Positions 8,215 to 16,792 are shown, counted from the stretch's first letter. The stretch is DNA of 27,717 bases from an uncultured Flavobacteriales bacterium (GCA_937967465.1 CALBSW010000192.1:1-27717); one strand, 5' to 3'. Notes: generated by a model not told the origin, from the letters alone. Made by a program: numbers and translations.

Positions 8215-9420
8215 ATGGATTGTTCCTCCACACCTCCTCCGCCCATGACGTCCCCGTCCTCCAGGCACCGGGTCATTGTGGGACTCACGTGCGTCGCCGT
8301 CCTCTTCATCGGCAGCGCCTTCGAGCCGCCCGCAAAGCCCGCCATGACTGTGGTCATCGACGCTGGACACGGGGGCAAGGACCCCGGAAATCTGGGGACA
8401 GGGCGGTACCGGATTGCCGAAAAAGACGTCACCCTCGCCGTCGCCAAAAAGACAGCGGCCTACATCGAGGAGCGCATACCGGGCGTCGAAGTCATCATGA
8501 CCCGGACCGGCGACACCTACCCCACCCTGCAGGAGCGGGTGCAGCTCGCCAACAGCGCACAGGCCGACCTGCTGCTCTCCATTCATTGCGACAGCTTCGA
8601 GAAGTCGTCGGCTGTGGGAAGCTCCTCCTTCGTGATGGGGTTGGGCAAGAGCGAGGCCAGCCTGCGCGTTGCAGCCAAGGAAAACGCGGCCGTCTTCAAG
8701 GAGACCGACTCCCAGGGCTTCGATCCGGAAGACCCGGACACCTTCATTGCCCTCGCCCTGAAACAGGAGATTTACCTGAGCCGAAGCTTGCAGCTGGCTG
8801 AGCTCATCCAGACGCAATTCCGCGAGCGCGTCGGACGAAAGGACCGGGGCGTTCGGCAAGCCCCTTACTATGTGACCGCCTACGCCAGCATGCCGAGTGT
8901 GCTCGTCGAGTTGGGGTTCCTCACCAACCCTGACGAAGAGGACTTCTTGCACTCCGAGCAAGGACAAGACTACATGTCGAGTGCGCTGTTCCGGGCGTTC
9001 CGCGACTATGCGGACCAATGGTTCAGTCTCGAATCGGCCATTCAATCCACCCCGACAACACCTGAACCAGAGGACCAGTCAGCCGTCGAATCTGAAGTGG
9101 AAGCAGATGGCGCAGCCCCCAACTGGCTGTCCACCCTGACGGGGGACTGCACGGACGAAGTCTGCTTTTCCATCCAAGCCGCGAGCAACCGGACGGGAGC
9201 GCCCTTGCAAACCCCCTCTGGCGCAGACATTCCCCATGTGTGGATACAACAGATTGGAGGCGTTCACAAGTACAGGGTGGGATCGACCCCTTCCTACTCG
9301 GAAGCTTGCAGGATGCGCGATACCTTGCGGGGAAATGGCTTTCCAGACGCCTTCGTCGTGGCTTTCGAAGGGGACCGCAGGATCCCCCTTCAAGAGGCTT
9401 TGAAGAAGGGGCGGAACTGA
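8215..9420 (+). CDS. N-acetylmuramoyl-L-alanine amidase with SPOR-like C-terminus
   Basis: Zinc amidase (Amidase_3, AmiC type) that cuts the bond between N-acetylmuramic acid and the peptide of peptidoglycan in the periplasm. The zinc and catalytic residues are visible: His52 in DAGHGG, Glu69 in IAEKDVTL, His124 in LSIHCD and the catalytic Glu232 in VLVELGF. Residues ~46-265 form the amidase domain. A low-complexity linker rich in Glu and Ser leads to residues ~317-398, which have the SPOR pattern (FSIQAASN, KYRVGSTPSYSEA, GFPDAFVV), a fold that binds denuded glycan at division sites. The N-terminus has a signal/anchor helix (VIVGLTCVAVLFIGSAF). The ATG at 8215 gives a 19-residue head; the ATG at 8245 gives a more usual signal peptide and may be the true start. 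mlaD follows after 12 bases. Confidence 0.92.
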   Translation: MDCSSTPPPPMTSPSSRHRVIVGLTCVAVLFIGSAFEPPAKPAMTVVIDAGHGGKDPGNLGTGRYRIAEKDVTLAVAKKTAAYIEERIPGVEVIMTRTGDTYPTLQERVQLANSAQADLLLSIHCDSFEKSSAVGSSSFVMGLGKSEASLRVAAKENAAVFKETDSQGFDPEDPDTFIALALKQEIYLSRSLQLAELIQTQFRERVGRKDRGVRQAPYYVTAYASMPSVLVELGFLTNPDEEDFLHSEQGQDYMSSALFRAFRDYADQWFSLESAIQSTPTTPEPEDQSAVESEVEADGAAPNWLSTLTGDCTDEVCFSIQAASNRTGAPLQTPSGADIPHVWIQQIGGVHKYRVGSTPSYSEACRMRDTLRGNGFPDAFVVAFEGDRRIPLQEALKKGRN

Positions 9421-9432
9421 CCCTTCGTTTGC

Positions 9433-10479
9433 ATGCAATACAGCAGGGAACTCAAAATCGGTGTGCTGGTCCTCCTCGGAGGCGTCATGCTCGTATTGGG
9501 GGTCAACTTCTTGAAAGGCTTCAACCCCCTGGGCGGTGGACAGCAATACCATGCGGTTTACAACCGGATTGACGGATTGGCCGTATCCAACCCCGTGGTG
9601 GTCAATGGCTTCAAAGTGGGCCAAGTCTCCAGCATCGCCTTCGATGCGAATGGCACCGGAGCACTTCATGTCTCCTTTGTCATCGAGCAACCCAACCTGC
9701 GGTTGACCCGGGACACCAAGGCCAAAATCGTGTCCAACGACCTCTTTGGTACCAAGGCCATCAACCTGATCGCCGGACGAAGTGTGGACCTCGCCCAACC
9801 CGGGGACACCTTGCCATCCGACATTGAAATGGGCATTGCTGAGGCCGTTCGGGAAGAATTGAAGCCGCTTCGAAACCGCACAGACGAACTCATCGGCACC
9901 GTCGACGAAATCCTGAGCAACCTGCAAACCGTCTTCCAAGACAGTGCGACCCAGGGACTGCCCAAGGCCTTCGAGAGCATCCAGCGGACCATGGAGAATC
10001 TGGAAAGCACCTCCCAAACGCTGGATTTGACCGTCGAAGAAAACCGCGCGGCGCTCAAGGGCATCGTGGACAACGTGGAGGAATTGACCGGTTTCGTCAA
10101 CGAACAGCAAGGCAGCCTGTCCAACGCGATTGGCAACTTCAGCCAGATTTCCGACTCCCTCGCCAATCTGGAGCTGGCGGCGACCCTGCGCAAAGCGGAC
10201 GCGTCCATCACGGAACTCAACCGGCTGCTTGAGGGGCTCAACGCCGGCGAAGGATCGCTGGGCAAGCTGCTCCAGAGTGACAGCCTGCACGATGGCCTGA
10301 TCGCGACCAACAAGGAATTGCAGTACCTCCTCAACGACTTGTACCTCAATCCGCAGCGGTACGTGCGCGTTTCCGTGTTTGGCGGCAAGGAAAAGCGGAA
10401 ATTGAGTGACAAGGAACTCGAACGCCTGCAGCGCCTCATCGACGCCGAGCTCGACGAGCGCGCAGCGGGAGAAAACTAA
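9433..10479 (+). CDS. mlaD-like: MlaD/MCE-family lipid-transport protein
   Basis: MCE proteins form hexameric rings anchored in the inner membrane that move phospholipids between the membranes. A single N-terminal helix (residues ~8-25, VLVLLGGVMLVLGVNFL) anchors the protein. Residues ~36-120 are the MCE domain: VYNRIDGLAVSNPVVVNGFKVGQVSSI, then LTRDTKAKIVSNDLFGTKAI. The C-terminal two thirds (residues ~130-345) are long heptad-like helices with many Leu, Glu and Asn, typical of the tube or coiled-coil part. At 348 aa it is normal for Bacteroidota. It sits 12 bases after the amidase and 15 before an iron-sulfur protein gene, so the genes probably form one transcription unit. No MlaE or MlaF gene lies in the window. 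Confidence 0.9.
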   Translation: MQYSRELKIGVLVLLGGVMLVLGVNFLKGFNPLGGGQQYHAVYNRIDGLAVSNPVVVNGFKVGQVSSIAFDANGTGALHVSFVIEQPNLRLTRDTKAKIVSNDLFGTKAINLIAGRSVDLAQPGDTLPSDIEMGIAEAVREELKPLRNRTDELIGTVDEILSNLQTVFQDSATQGLPKAFESIQRTMENLESTSQTLDLTVEENRAALKGIVDNVEELTGFVNEQQGSLSNAIGNFSQISDSLANLELAATLRKADASITELNRLLEGLNAGEGSLGKLLQSDSLHDGLIATNKELQYLLNDLYLNPQRYVRVSVFGGKEKRKLSDKELERLQRLIDAELDERAAGEN

Positions 10480-10494
10480 GACCTGACCCAGCCC

Positions 10495-11868
10495 ATGGCC
10501 CACCTGATCGGACAAGTCGCCTTCGCCCTTCTCCTCGGCACAGCCGTGTTCTTTTTTGCCCGGCGCATCCGGACGGTCCGACGCAACATTCAGCTCGGAC
10601 GGGACATCGACCTCACCGACAGAAAGTCCGAGCGCTGGGCCACCATGGCCAGGGTCGCTTTGGGCCAAAGCAAGATGGTCGTCCGCCCTGTGGCCGGCGT
10701 CATGCACATCCTGATCTACGCGGGATTTGTCCTCATCAACATCGAAGTGCTCGAGATCCTGGTCGACGGGCTGTTCGGCACCCACCGGGTCTTCGCCCCC
10801 TTCCTCGGCGGCTTCTACAATGTGCTCATCGGTGCCTTCGAATGGCTGGCCCTCGGCGTACTCGTCGCCTGTGTGGTGTTTTTGATCCGGCGCAACGTCT
10901 TGCCCATCGCCCGCTTCCGCAGCCCGGAGATGAAAGGGTGGCCCAAGAATGACGCCAACATCATCCTCATTGTGGAGGTGGTCCTCATGTTCGCTTTCCT
11001 GTCGATGAATGCGGCGGACGCCATTGCACAGTCGCGGATTGCGCAGGGCATATGGGACAACACCCACCACTACATCGCCGCAGGGTCCTTCCCGGTCAGC
11101 CAATGGCTGGTGCCCCTCTACGCCGGCTTGTCCGACGCGGGCATCGTGGCCGTGGAGCGGGGCGCCTGGTGGTTCCACATCGTGGGCATCCTCGCCTTCC
11201 TGATCTACGTCCCCTACTCCAAGCACTTCCACATTTTCCTCGCCTTTCCCAACACTTGGTACAGCAACCTGAATCCTGCGGGACAGCTCGACAACATGGC
11301 AGCGGTCAAGAAGGAAGTGGACCTGATGATGAGCGGAGATCCGTTTGCCGCTCCGGCCGAACCGGCGGGTGAAGCGCCCACCGAGCCCGCTCGCTTCGGA
11401 GCCAAAGACGTGCAGGACCTGACTTGGAAGCAGCTCATGGAGGCCTACAGCTGCACCGAGTGCGGCCGGTGTACCTCGGTCTGTCCGGCCAATGCCACTG
11501 GCAAACTCCTGAGCCCGCGCAAGGTCATGATGGACACCCGCGACCGGGTGGAGGAAGTGGGCCGGGCCATCGATGCCGCCGGTGGCAGCTGGGGGCAAGG
11601 CGACGGCAAAGCCCTCCTCGGAGACTACATCAGCGAAGAAGAACTCTGGGCCTGCACCAGTTGCCAGGCCTGCGTGGATGCGTGTCCGGTCAACATCAGT
11701 CCAATGGGCATCATCCTCGACATGCGCCGCAGCCTCATCATGGAGGACAGCAAGGCCCCCGAGGCCATCACCTCCATGTTCAACAACGTCGAAAACAACG
11801 GCGCCCCGTGGGCCTTCCCCGCCACGGACCGGGGCAAGTGGACCGACGAACTCGCTGCTGAATCCTGA
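10495..11868 (+). CDS. Membrane iron-sulfur protein, HdrE/HdrC-like fusion
   Basis: A 457-residue protein with several membrane helices in residues ~1-250 (for example residues 5-23, 66-90, 112-132, 155-175, 226-248), including conserved-looking His residues that could bind b-type heme (HILIYAGF near residue 71, HHYIAAG near 191, FHIVG near 228). This part resembles the NarI/HdrE cytochrome b region. The cytoplasmic C-terminal part carries two 4Fe-4S motifs: C320-x2-C-x2-C-x3-C330 and C387-x2-C-x2-C-x3-C397, as in HdrC and GlpC. It is followed after six bases by a CCG-domain protein, the HdrD-like partner. By family knowledge such pairs exchange electrons between quinone and a soluble donor. 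The physiological partner is not evident here. Confidence 0.88.
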   Translation: MAHLIGQVAFALLLGTAVFFFARRIRTVRRNIQLGRDIDLTDRKSERWATMARVALGQSKMVVRPVAGVMHILIYAGFVLINIEVLEILVDGLFGTHRVFAPFLGGFYNVLIGAFEWLALGVLVACVVFLIRRNVLPIARFRSPEMKGWPKNDANIILIVEVVLMFAFLSMNAADAIAQSRIAQGIWDNTHHYIAAGSFPVSQWLVPLYAGLSDAGIVAVERGAWWFHIVGILAFLIYVPYSKHFHIFLAFPNTWYSNLNPAGQLDNMAAVKKEVDLMMSGDPFAAPAEPAGEAPTEPARFGAKDVQDLTWKQLMEAYSCTECGRCTSVCPANATGKLLSPRKVMMDTRDRVEEVGRAIDAAGGSWGQGDGKALLGDYISEEELWACTSCQACVDACPVNISPMGIILDMRRSLIMEDSKAPEAITSMFNNVENNGAPWAFPATDRGKWTDELAAES

Positions 11869-11874
11869 ACCAAC

Positions 11875-12666
11875 ATGGCATTGACTGTTCCCACCCTCGC
11901 CGAAATGAACGCCCGGGGCGAGACCCCGGAGGTCCTGTTCTGGGTCGGCTGCGCCGGCAGCTTCGATGACCGGGCCAAGCGCATCACCAAGGCCATTGCC
12001 CGCATCCTGCATGCCGCCGAAGTCCCGTTTGCCGTGCTCGGCAGTGAGGAGAGCTGCACCGGCGATCCCGCCAAGCGGGCCGGCAACGAGTTCCTCTTCC
12101 AGATGCAGGCCGCTCAAAACATCATGGTCCTCAACGGCTATGGCGTCAAGCGCATCGTGACCGGGTGCCCGCATTGCTTCAACACCCTGAAGAACGAATA
12201 CCCGGAGCTCGGAGGTGAATACGAGGTGCTGCACCACACCCAATTCATCCAACAGCTCATCAACGACGGGCGCCTGCGCATCGCAGACGGCAACCCCTTC
12301 AAGGGGCGACGCATCACCTTCCACGACCCCTGCTACCTGGGGCGCGGCAACGGAGAATTCGAGGCGCCCCGCGCCGCTTTGCAAGCCCTCGATGCCGACC
12401 TCGTCGAAATGCGGCGCTGCAAAAAGAACGGCCTTTGCTGTGGCGCCGGCGGTGCACAGATGTTCAAGGACGCCGAGCGCGGCAACCGCGAAGTCAACCA
12501 CGAGCGGACGGACGACGTCCTCGAAACGGGTGCCAAAGTGGTGGCCACGGGATGCCCCTTCTGCAACACCATGATGACCGATGGCGTCAAGAATGCCGAA
12601 AAAGAAGGCGACATCGACGTCAAAGACATCGCCGAACTCATTGCCGAGGCAGCCGATCTGCTTTGA
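11875..12666 (+). CDS. CCG-domain iron-sulfur protein, HdrD/HdrB/GlpC-like
   Basis: This 263-residue soluble protein has two cysteine-rich CCG domains. The first shows Cys26 (VGCAGSF), Cys61 and C98-PH-C101; its middle position has one Cys where the usual motif has two. The second is complete: Cys153 (DPCYLGR), C188-C189 followed by GAGG, and C227-PF-C230. In heterodisulfide reductase and related enzymes these cysteines bind non-cubane 4Fe-4S clusters. Its start is six bases after the membrane iron-sulfur protein, so the two almost certainly form a complex. Known relatives include HdrB/D, GlpC, LutA and SdhE. Without a substrate-specific subunit the reaction cannot be named. Bacteroidota often carry this pair next to mce and amidase genes. 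Confidence 0.88.
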   Translation: MALTVPTLAEMNARGETPEVLFWVGCAGSFDDRAKRITKAIARILHAAEVPFAVLGSEESCTGDPAKRAGNEFLFQMQAAQNIMVLNGYGVKRIVTGCPHCFNTLKNEYPELGGEYEVLHHTQFIQQLINDGRLRIADGNPFKGRRITFHDPCYLGRGNGEFEAPRAALQALDADLVEMRRCKKNGLCCGAGGAQMFKDAERGNREVNHERTDDVLETGAKVVATGCPFCNTMMTDGVKNAEKEGDIDVKDIAELIAEAADLL

Positions 12667-12723
12667 CCCCCCTCATCCACGACCTTTCCCCTGCGGCTAT
12701 CTTGCCGCCCCAAACCTGAATCC

Positions 12724-13470
12724 ATGGCCCTCCTCGAAGGAAAAATTGCCCTCATCACCGGTGCCTCCCGCGGCATCGGCAAGTCCATTGCCCAACGCTT
12801 TGTCCAAGAAGGCGCCACTGTGGCCTTCACCTATCGCTCCAGCGAGGAGAAAGCCAAGGCACTGGAAGACGAACTGACCGCCTCCGGTGGCACCGCCCGC
12901 GGTTTCAAATCGGACGCTGGCAGCCTCGAGCAGAGCGAAGAACTGGTCAAGGAGGTCGTGGCCGCCTTCGGCACGGTCGACATCTTGATCAACAACGCGG
13001 GCATCACCCGGGACACCTTGTTGATGCGCATGTCGGAAGACCAGTGGGACGACATCATGCAGGTCAACCTCAAGAGCTGTTTCAACCTCACCAAGGCCGT
13101 GTTGCGCACCATGCTGAAGGCCCGCGCCGGCAGCATCATCAACATGTCCAGTGTGGTCGGCATCCAAGGAAATGCGGGGCAGGCCAACTACGCCGCCTCC
13201 AAGGCCGGCATCCTCGGCTTCACCAAGAGTGTCGCCCTCGAGCTCGGCAGCCGCAACATCCGGTGCAATGCCATTGCACCCGGCTTCATCGAAACGGAGA
13301 TGACCGACGCCCTCGACGAGGCCACGGTGCAGGGGTGGCGCGATGCCATTCCGCTGAAGCGCGGCGGAAAGCCGGAAGATGTGGCCGACGCCTGCGTGTT
13401 CCTGGCCTCCGACATGAGCACCTACATCACCGGACAGACGCTGTCCGTGGATGGCGGCATGCGGATGTAA
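12724..13470 (+). CDS. fabG: 3-oxoacyl-[acyl-carrier-protein] reductase
   Basis: FabG reduces beta-ketoacyl-ACP with NADPH in fatty-acid elongation. The classical SDR motifs are all present: TGASRGIG (residues 12-19) for the cofactor, NNAG (90-93), the active-site Asn115, Ser142/143, and YAASK with Tyr156 and Lys160. The C-terminal GQTLSVDGGMRM ending is typical, as is the 248-residue length. The 57-base gap before it contains TATCTTG at 12698-12704, which could be a weak promoter. The VWA membrane-protein gene follows after nine bases, so both may share a transcript. It supplies acyl chains for phospholipid and LPS, fitting the envelope theme of the neighbourhood. Confidence 0.95.
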   Translation: MALLEGKIALITGASRGIGKSIAQRFVQEGATVAFTYRSSEEKAKALEDELTASGGTARGFKSDAGSLEQSEELVKEVVAAFGTVDILINNAGITRDTLLMRMSEDQWDDIMQVNLKSCFNLTKAVLRTMLKARAGSIINMSSVVGIQGNAGQANYAASKAGILGFTKSVALELGSRNIRCNAIAPGFIETEMTDALDEATVQGWRDAIPLKRGGKPEDVADACVFLASDMSTYITGQTLSVDGGMRM

Positions 13471-13479
13471 ATTCCGTCA

Positions 13480-15579
13480 ATGCGCGATCTCGTCCTCGAC
13501 GCTCCCCTGCTTCAGGTGGCCCTTGCGCTGACCCTCGTGGTCGCCGCTGCTGCCCTGTTGTATCGGATCGATCGGGGAAACCGCCACCTCCCAGCTGGGC
13601 TTCGGGCTGCATTGGGCATCGTGCGCGCGGCCACCTTGGCCGTGTTGGTGCTCTTGCTCTTCCGGCCAGTCCTGCGGAGCAAGGAGACCGCTGCAAACCA
13701 ACCCAGCCTGCTCGTCCTTCAGGACGCCAGCCGCTCCGTGGCCGACGAGGCCCCTGCTTGGGCGTCCAACCTGGACACATGGATGGCGGAACTGCCTGGT
13801 GAAGAAGGGCAAGCCGGTGCAGACGTCCAAGCCTACGCCTTCGGTTCGGACCTGAGCCAATGGACCCCGGGACAGTCCCTGGAAGACCCCACCACGGACC
13901 TCTCCTCCGCACTGGACCTGTTGGCCGGGCAGTGGGCCGGCCGGCCCATCGGCGCCATCGTTCTGGCCACGGATGGCCGATTCAATCGCGGCCGCGACCC
14001 CGAACTGGAGGGACTTTCCTTCGGCGCGCCTGTCCACATCATCGCCCTCGGTGATACCGCGTTCAAAAAGGACGTCCGCATCGACCGCGTCCTGCACAAT
14101 GACGTCGCCGGGTTGGGCAACCGCTTTCCGATTGAAGTGGAAATCGGAGCGCAGGCCGTCGGAGACCGCCTCCAAGTGACCTTGAGCGGAAGCGGCATCC
14201 GCCAGCAGGAGACCGTCACACTGCAACGTGGCGGTGCACCCGCCACCGTGACGTTCTTGGTGGAAGCCGACCGTCCCGGCATTCGCCGCTACACCCTCGC
14301 TGTGGACACCGTCGAAGGCGAAGTCAACCGCGACAACAACCGCCGGACGATCACCATCGATGTGATCGAGCGCCGGAAACGCATCTTGTTGACCAGCGCC
14401 GCCCCCCATCCCGATCGCGGTGCCTGGGCCAATGCCCTTTCCGGCAATGCCAACTATGAGGTCGTCCAACGCCCGCTGAAGGACGTCGCATCACAAGGCT
14501 TCCCCGGAGACGACGAATGGGATGGACTGTTGATGTTCGGCTTCGATCCGGGCAATGCCACTGCACGCGAGGTGTTTGTGGCTGCAAAGCAGAGCCGCGT
14601 GCCCATTGGATTGACGATCGGACCCACGGCTGACTTTGGGGCTTTGCGAGACCTCGGCATCGGCCTGGACGTCCGCCCCACACGCGAGGGACTGACGACA
14701 GACCCCAAAGGCACAGTCAACCCGGCCTTCCCCTACTTCGCCGTCGACCCTGCCCTCGACAACCTGTTGGTGGAGGTGCCGCCTGTGGTCACGCCCTTTG
14801 GTGAAGTCACGTGGGGGGCGGCCCACGTTCCCCTCCTCTTCCAGCGCATCGGAGGCATCACCACGGAATACCCCCTCCTGACTGTCGCCCAAACCGAAAG
14901 CGGACGCTTGATGACGCTGCTTGGAGCGGGCAGCTGGAGGTGGCGACAAGTGGGCTATCTGCGCACCGGCACCCACGAAGCCTTTGACAAAATGGTCGGC
15001 CAGTTGGTCCAATACCTCACCTCCGACCCCGGCATTGACCGCTTTCGGGTGGATGGTCCGCGCCTGCTGGATGAGGATGAGCGCCTCACCTTCCAGGCCC
15101 GCGCCTACGATGCCACGCTCCAACCCCTCCTCGGAGCGGACATCTCCTTGACCTTGCGGGACAGTGCAGGAACCGAATTTGATTTCCGCTTCTCTGCCAC
15201 TGCAGGAACCGGCTATGCACTGGACGCCGGGCGCCTGCCCAAGGGCACCTACAGCTGGAACGCGGTGACCGAACTCGCTGGCGAGCGCTTCGAACGGCGG
15301 GGAACCGTCAACATTCGCGGCATTCAAATCGAACGCAGCGGCCGACCCGCCCAACACGACCGGCTCCGCCGCATGGCCGAGGCCACAGGCGGTCAAGTGT
15401 TCGCACCCAGCGAACTCGACGCCCTCACCGAGAAGCTCACCGCTTCCGATCGCTTTCTGCCGGACCTGTCCTTTACCGAGCTTTTGCAGGACCTCATGGC
15501 ATGGCAATCTCTGCTGTGGATCCTGCTGTTGCTGCTCTCCATCGAATGGTTCGCCAGACGGTGGGCAGGAACGTATTGA
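13480..15579 (+). CDS. Large membrane protein with von Willebrand factor A-like domain, 699 aa
   Basis: Two N-terminal helices (residues ~8-28 and 45-62) and one near the C-terminus (~673-690) anchor the protein; most of the chain is then on one side, probably the periplasm. Residues ~75-195 form a VWA-like domain with an intact metal site: D82-A-S84-R-S86, Thr138/139 and Asp165 in LATDGRFN. The middle includes Ig-like beta segments (residues ~210-290) and a glutamine-amidotransferase-like alpha/beta region (~295-490), as in the large hypothetical proteins related to the Bat family. The C-terminal part before the last helix is another beta domain. Family members are of unknown function. It precedes a prohibitin gene by 41 bases. 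No AAA ATPase of the MoxR type lies in the window. Confidence 0.72.
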   Translation: MRDLVLDAPLLQVALALTLVVAAAALLYRIDRGNRHLPAGLRAALGIVRAATLAVLVLLLFRPVLRSKETAANQPSLLVLQDASRSVADEAPAWASNLDTWMAELPGEEGQAGADVQAYAFGSDLSQWTPGQSLEDPTTDLSSALDLLAGQWAGRPIGAIVLATDGRFNRGRDPELEGLSFGAPVHIIALGDTAFKKDVRIDRVLHNDVAGLGNRFPIEVEIGAQAVGDRLQVTLSGSGIRQQETVTLQRGGAPATVTFLVEADRPGIRRYTLAVDTVEGEVNRDNNRRTITIDVIERRKRILLTSAAPHPDRGAWANALSGNANYEVVQRPLKDVASQGFPGDDEWDGLLMFGFDPGNATAREVFVAAKQSRVPIGLTIGPTADFGALRDLGIGLDVRPTREGLTTDPKGTVNPAFPYFAVDPALDNLLVEVPPVVTPFGEVTWGAAHVPLLFQRIGGITTEYPLLTVAQTESGRLMTLLGAGSWRWRQVGYLRTGTHEAFDKMVGQLVQYLTSDPGIDRFRVDGPRLLDEDERLTFQARAYDATLQPLLGADISLTLRDSAGTEFDFRFSATAGTGYALDAGRLPKGTYSWNAVTELAGERFERRGTVNIRGIQIERSGRPAQHDRLRRMAEATGGQVFAPSELDALTEKLTASDRFLPDLSFTELLQDLMAWQSLLWILLLLLSIEWFARRWAGTY

Positions 15580-15608
15580 TTCCGGTTCCCCAACCCCGAT
15601 TCGCGCTG

Positions 15609-15616
15609 TAGTTTCG
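15609..15616 (+). promoter_or_regulatory. Candidate -7 element for the prohibitin gene
   Basis: TAGTTTCG matches the TAnnTTTG consensus except at position seven and ends four bases before the ATG at 15621. If it is active, the transcript would be leaderless or nearly so. No clear -33 element was found. Confidence 0.3.
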
Positions 15617-15620
15617 GGAC

Positions 15621-16442
15621 ATGAACAACCCCCGCAGCATTCGGCTCATCGCATTGGCCTCGGGCATTTTTGTCGCCCTCCTGATCAGCTGGTCCTCCAT
15701 CACCTACACCGTTCCTTCCGGCTACGCCGGCTTGATCTTCCGCACATTCGGTGGCGGCATCGATCCCGCTGAAGCGCCCATGGGACAAGGATTTCACTTC
15801 AAGGCCCCGTGGGACCGCGTGGTCGCTTACGAAGTGCGTCAGAAGGAAAGCCAGCAGAAGCTGACCGTCCTGAGCTCCAACCTCCTCAAAATCGAGCTCG
15901 ACATGACGGTGTTTCACCAGCCCGTGCTCGCCTCACTCGGCGCGCTCGAAGTGGAGCGGGGCCGAGGCTATGAGGAAAACGTGATCCTTCCGGCGGTCCG
16001 GTCCGTGTCGAGGGAAGTCATCTCCAAGTACCTCCCTGAGGAGATCAACACCTCCAAGCGCGAGCAGATCCAAGAGGAAATCCAATCCCGCCTCGAAGAG
16101 AAGCTCGAGGCCAACTACATCCAGCTCAACGACGTTCTGATCCGCAACATTCGACTCCCCCAGACCTTGGAAGAAGCCATTGAGCGGAAGCTGCAACAGG
16201 AGCAGGAAAGCCTGGAATATGAGTTCCGTCTGGAAAAAGAATCCAAGGAGGCGGACCGCAAGCGCATCGAGGCCGCGGGCATCCGGGACTTCCAGGAAAT
16301 CGTCTCGAAGGGCATCTCCGACGAGCTGCTGCGCTGGAAAGGGATCGAAGCCACCCAGAAGTTGGCAGAAAGCCCCAACAGCAAGGTCGTGGTGGTCGGT
16401 GGCGGTGAAGATGGCCTGCCCATCATCCTGGGGAACAACTGA
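15621..16442 (+). CDS. Prohibitin-family (SPFH/Band 7) membrane protein
   Basis: SPFH proteins form large ring assemblies on the inner membrane and often act with FtsH-type proteases. One N-terminal helix (residues ~9-27) is followed by the SPFH domain: YTVPSGYAGLIFRTFGG, then VRSVSREVISKYLPEEINTSKREQIQEEIQSRLEEKL. The C-terminal third is a long charged coiled coil (residues ~170-225) ending in a Val/Gly-rich tail. The length, 273 aa, fits bacterial prohibitins. It is the last gene of the plus-strand block and is followed by a strong terminator. Its possible partner FtsH is encoded 5 kb away on the other strand. Confidence 0.92.
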   Translation: MNNPRSIRLIALASGIFVALLISWSSITYTVPSGYAGLIFRTFGGGIDPAEAPMGQGFHFKAPWDRVVAYEVRQKESQQKLTVLSSNLLKIELDMTVFHQPVLASLGALEVERGRGYEENVILPAVRSVSREVISKYLPEEINTSKREQIQEEIQSRLEEKLEANYIQLNDVLIRNIRLPQTLEEAIERKLQQEQESLEYEFRLEKESKEADRKRIEAAGIRDFQEIVSKGISDELLRWKGIEATQKLAESPNSKVVVVGGGEDGLPIILGNN

Positions 16443-16470
16443 GCCCCATTCGGCCGAAAAGCCGGCAACG

Positions 16471-16500
16471 AAAAAGCCCCGCTCAATGGCGGGGCTTTTT
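16471..16500. terminator. Strong intrinsic terminator, usable on both strands
   Basis: A perfect 12-bp stem (AAAAAGCCCCGC at 16471-16482 with GCGGGGCTTTTT at 16489-16500) closes a six-base loop. A-runs and T-runs flank the GC core, so it can end both the prohibitin transcript from the left and the rpmB transcript from the right. Confidence 0.92.
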
Positions 16501-16519
16501 CATGCGCGGAAAATTGCAA

Positions 16520-16762
16520 TCAAGCTTCGGTCCAGGTGCCTTTCTCTTTGGCCTTGGCAATCGCACCCAACACACCAAGGCGGTTGATGTTGCGCATGCC
16601 GGACGCGCTGACGCGCAGGGTCACCCAGCGGTCTTCTTCGGGGATGAAGAAGCGCTTCTTGAACAGGTTGGGGTAGAAACGACGCTTCGTGCGACGGTTG
16701 GAGTGGGAAACGTTGTTTCCGACCATCACTTTCTTACCGGTCAGCTGACAAATGCGGCTCAT
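16520..16762 (-). CDS. rpmB: 50S ribosomal protein L28
   Basis: L28 is a small basic protein of the large ribosomal subunit. The 80-residue product begins MSRICQLTGKK, contains the family core GNNVSHSNRRTKRRF, and ends with MRNINRLGVLGAIAKAKEKG. I choose the ATG at 16762 because the family starts at this Met-Ser-Arg; the longer upstream open frame is not family sequence. There are no zinc-binding CxxC pairs beyond Cys5, so it is a zinc-free form. It lies 64 bases after cinA and upstream of the bidirectional terminator. rpmG, its frequent partner, is not in the window. Confidence 0.95.
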   Translation of the reverse strand: MSRICQLTGKKVMVGNNVSHSNRRTKRRFYPNLFKKRFFIPEEDRWVTLRVSASGMRNINRLGVLGAIAKAKEKGTWTEA

Positions 16763-16792
16763 GGGGACTGCTATCCGTGGTTCGTAATGAAT

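Noticed and set aside
9079..12501. An 1140-codon open frame on the minus strand across the amidase, mlaD and iron-sulfur genes
   Set aside because: It crosses several well-supported genes on the opposite strand. High GC suppresses stop codons in the antisense frame; the translation is His/Asp/Gly-rich without a family pattern.
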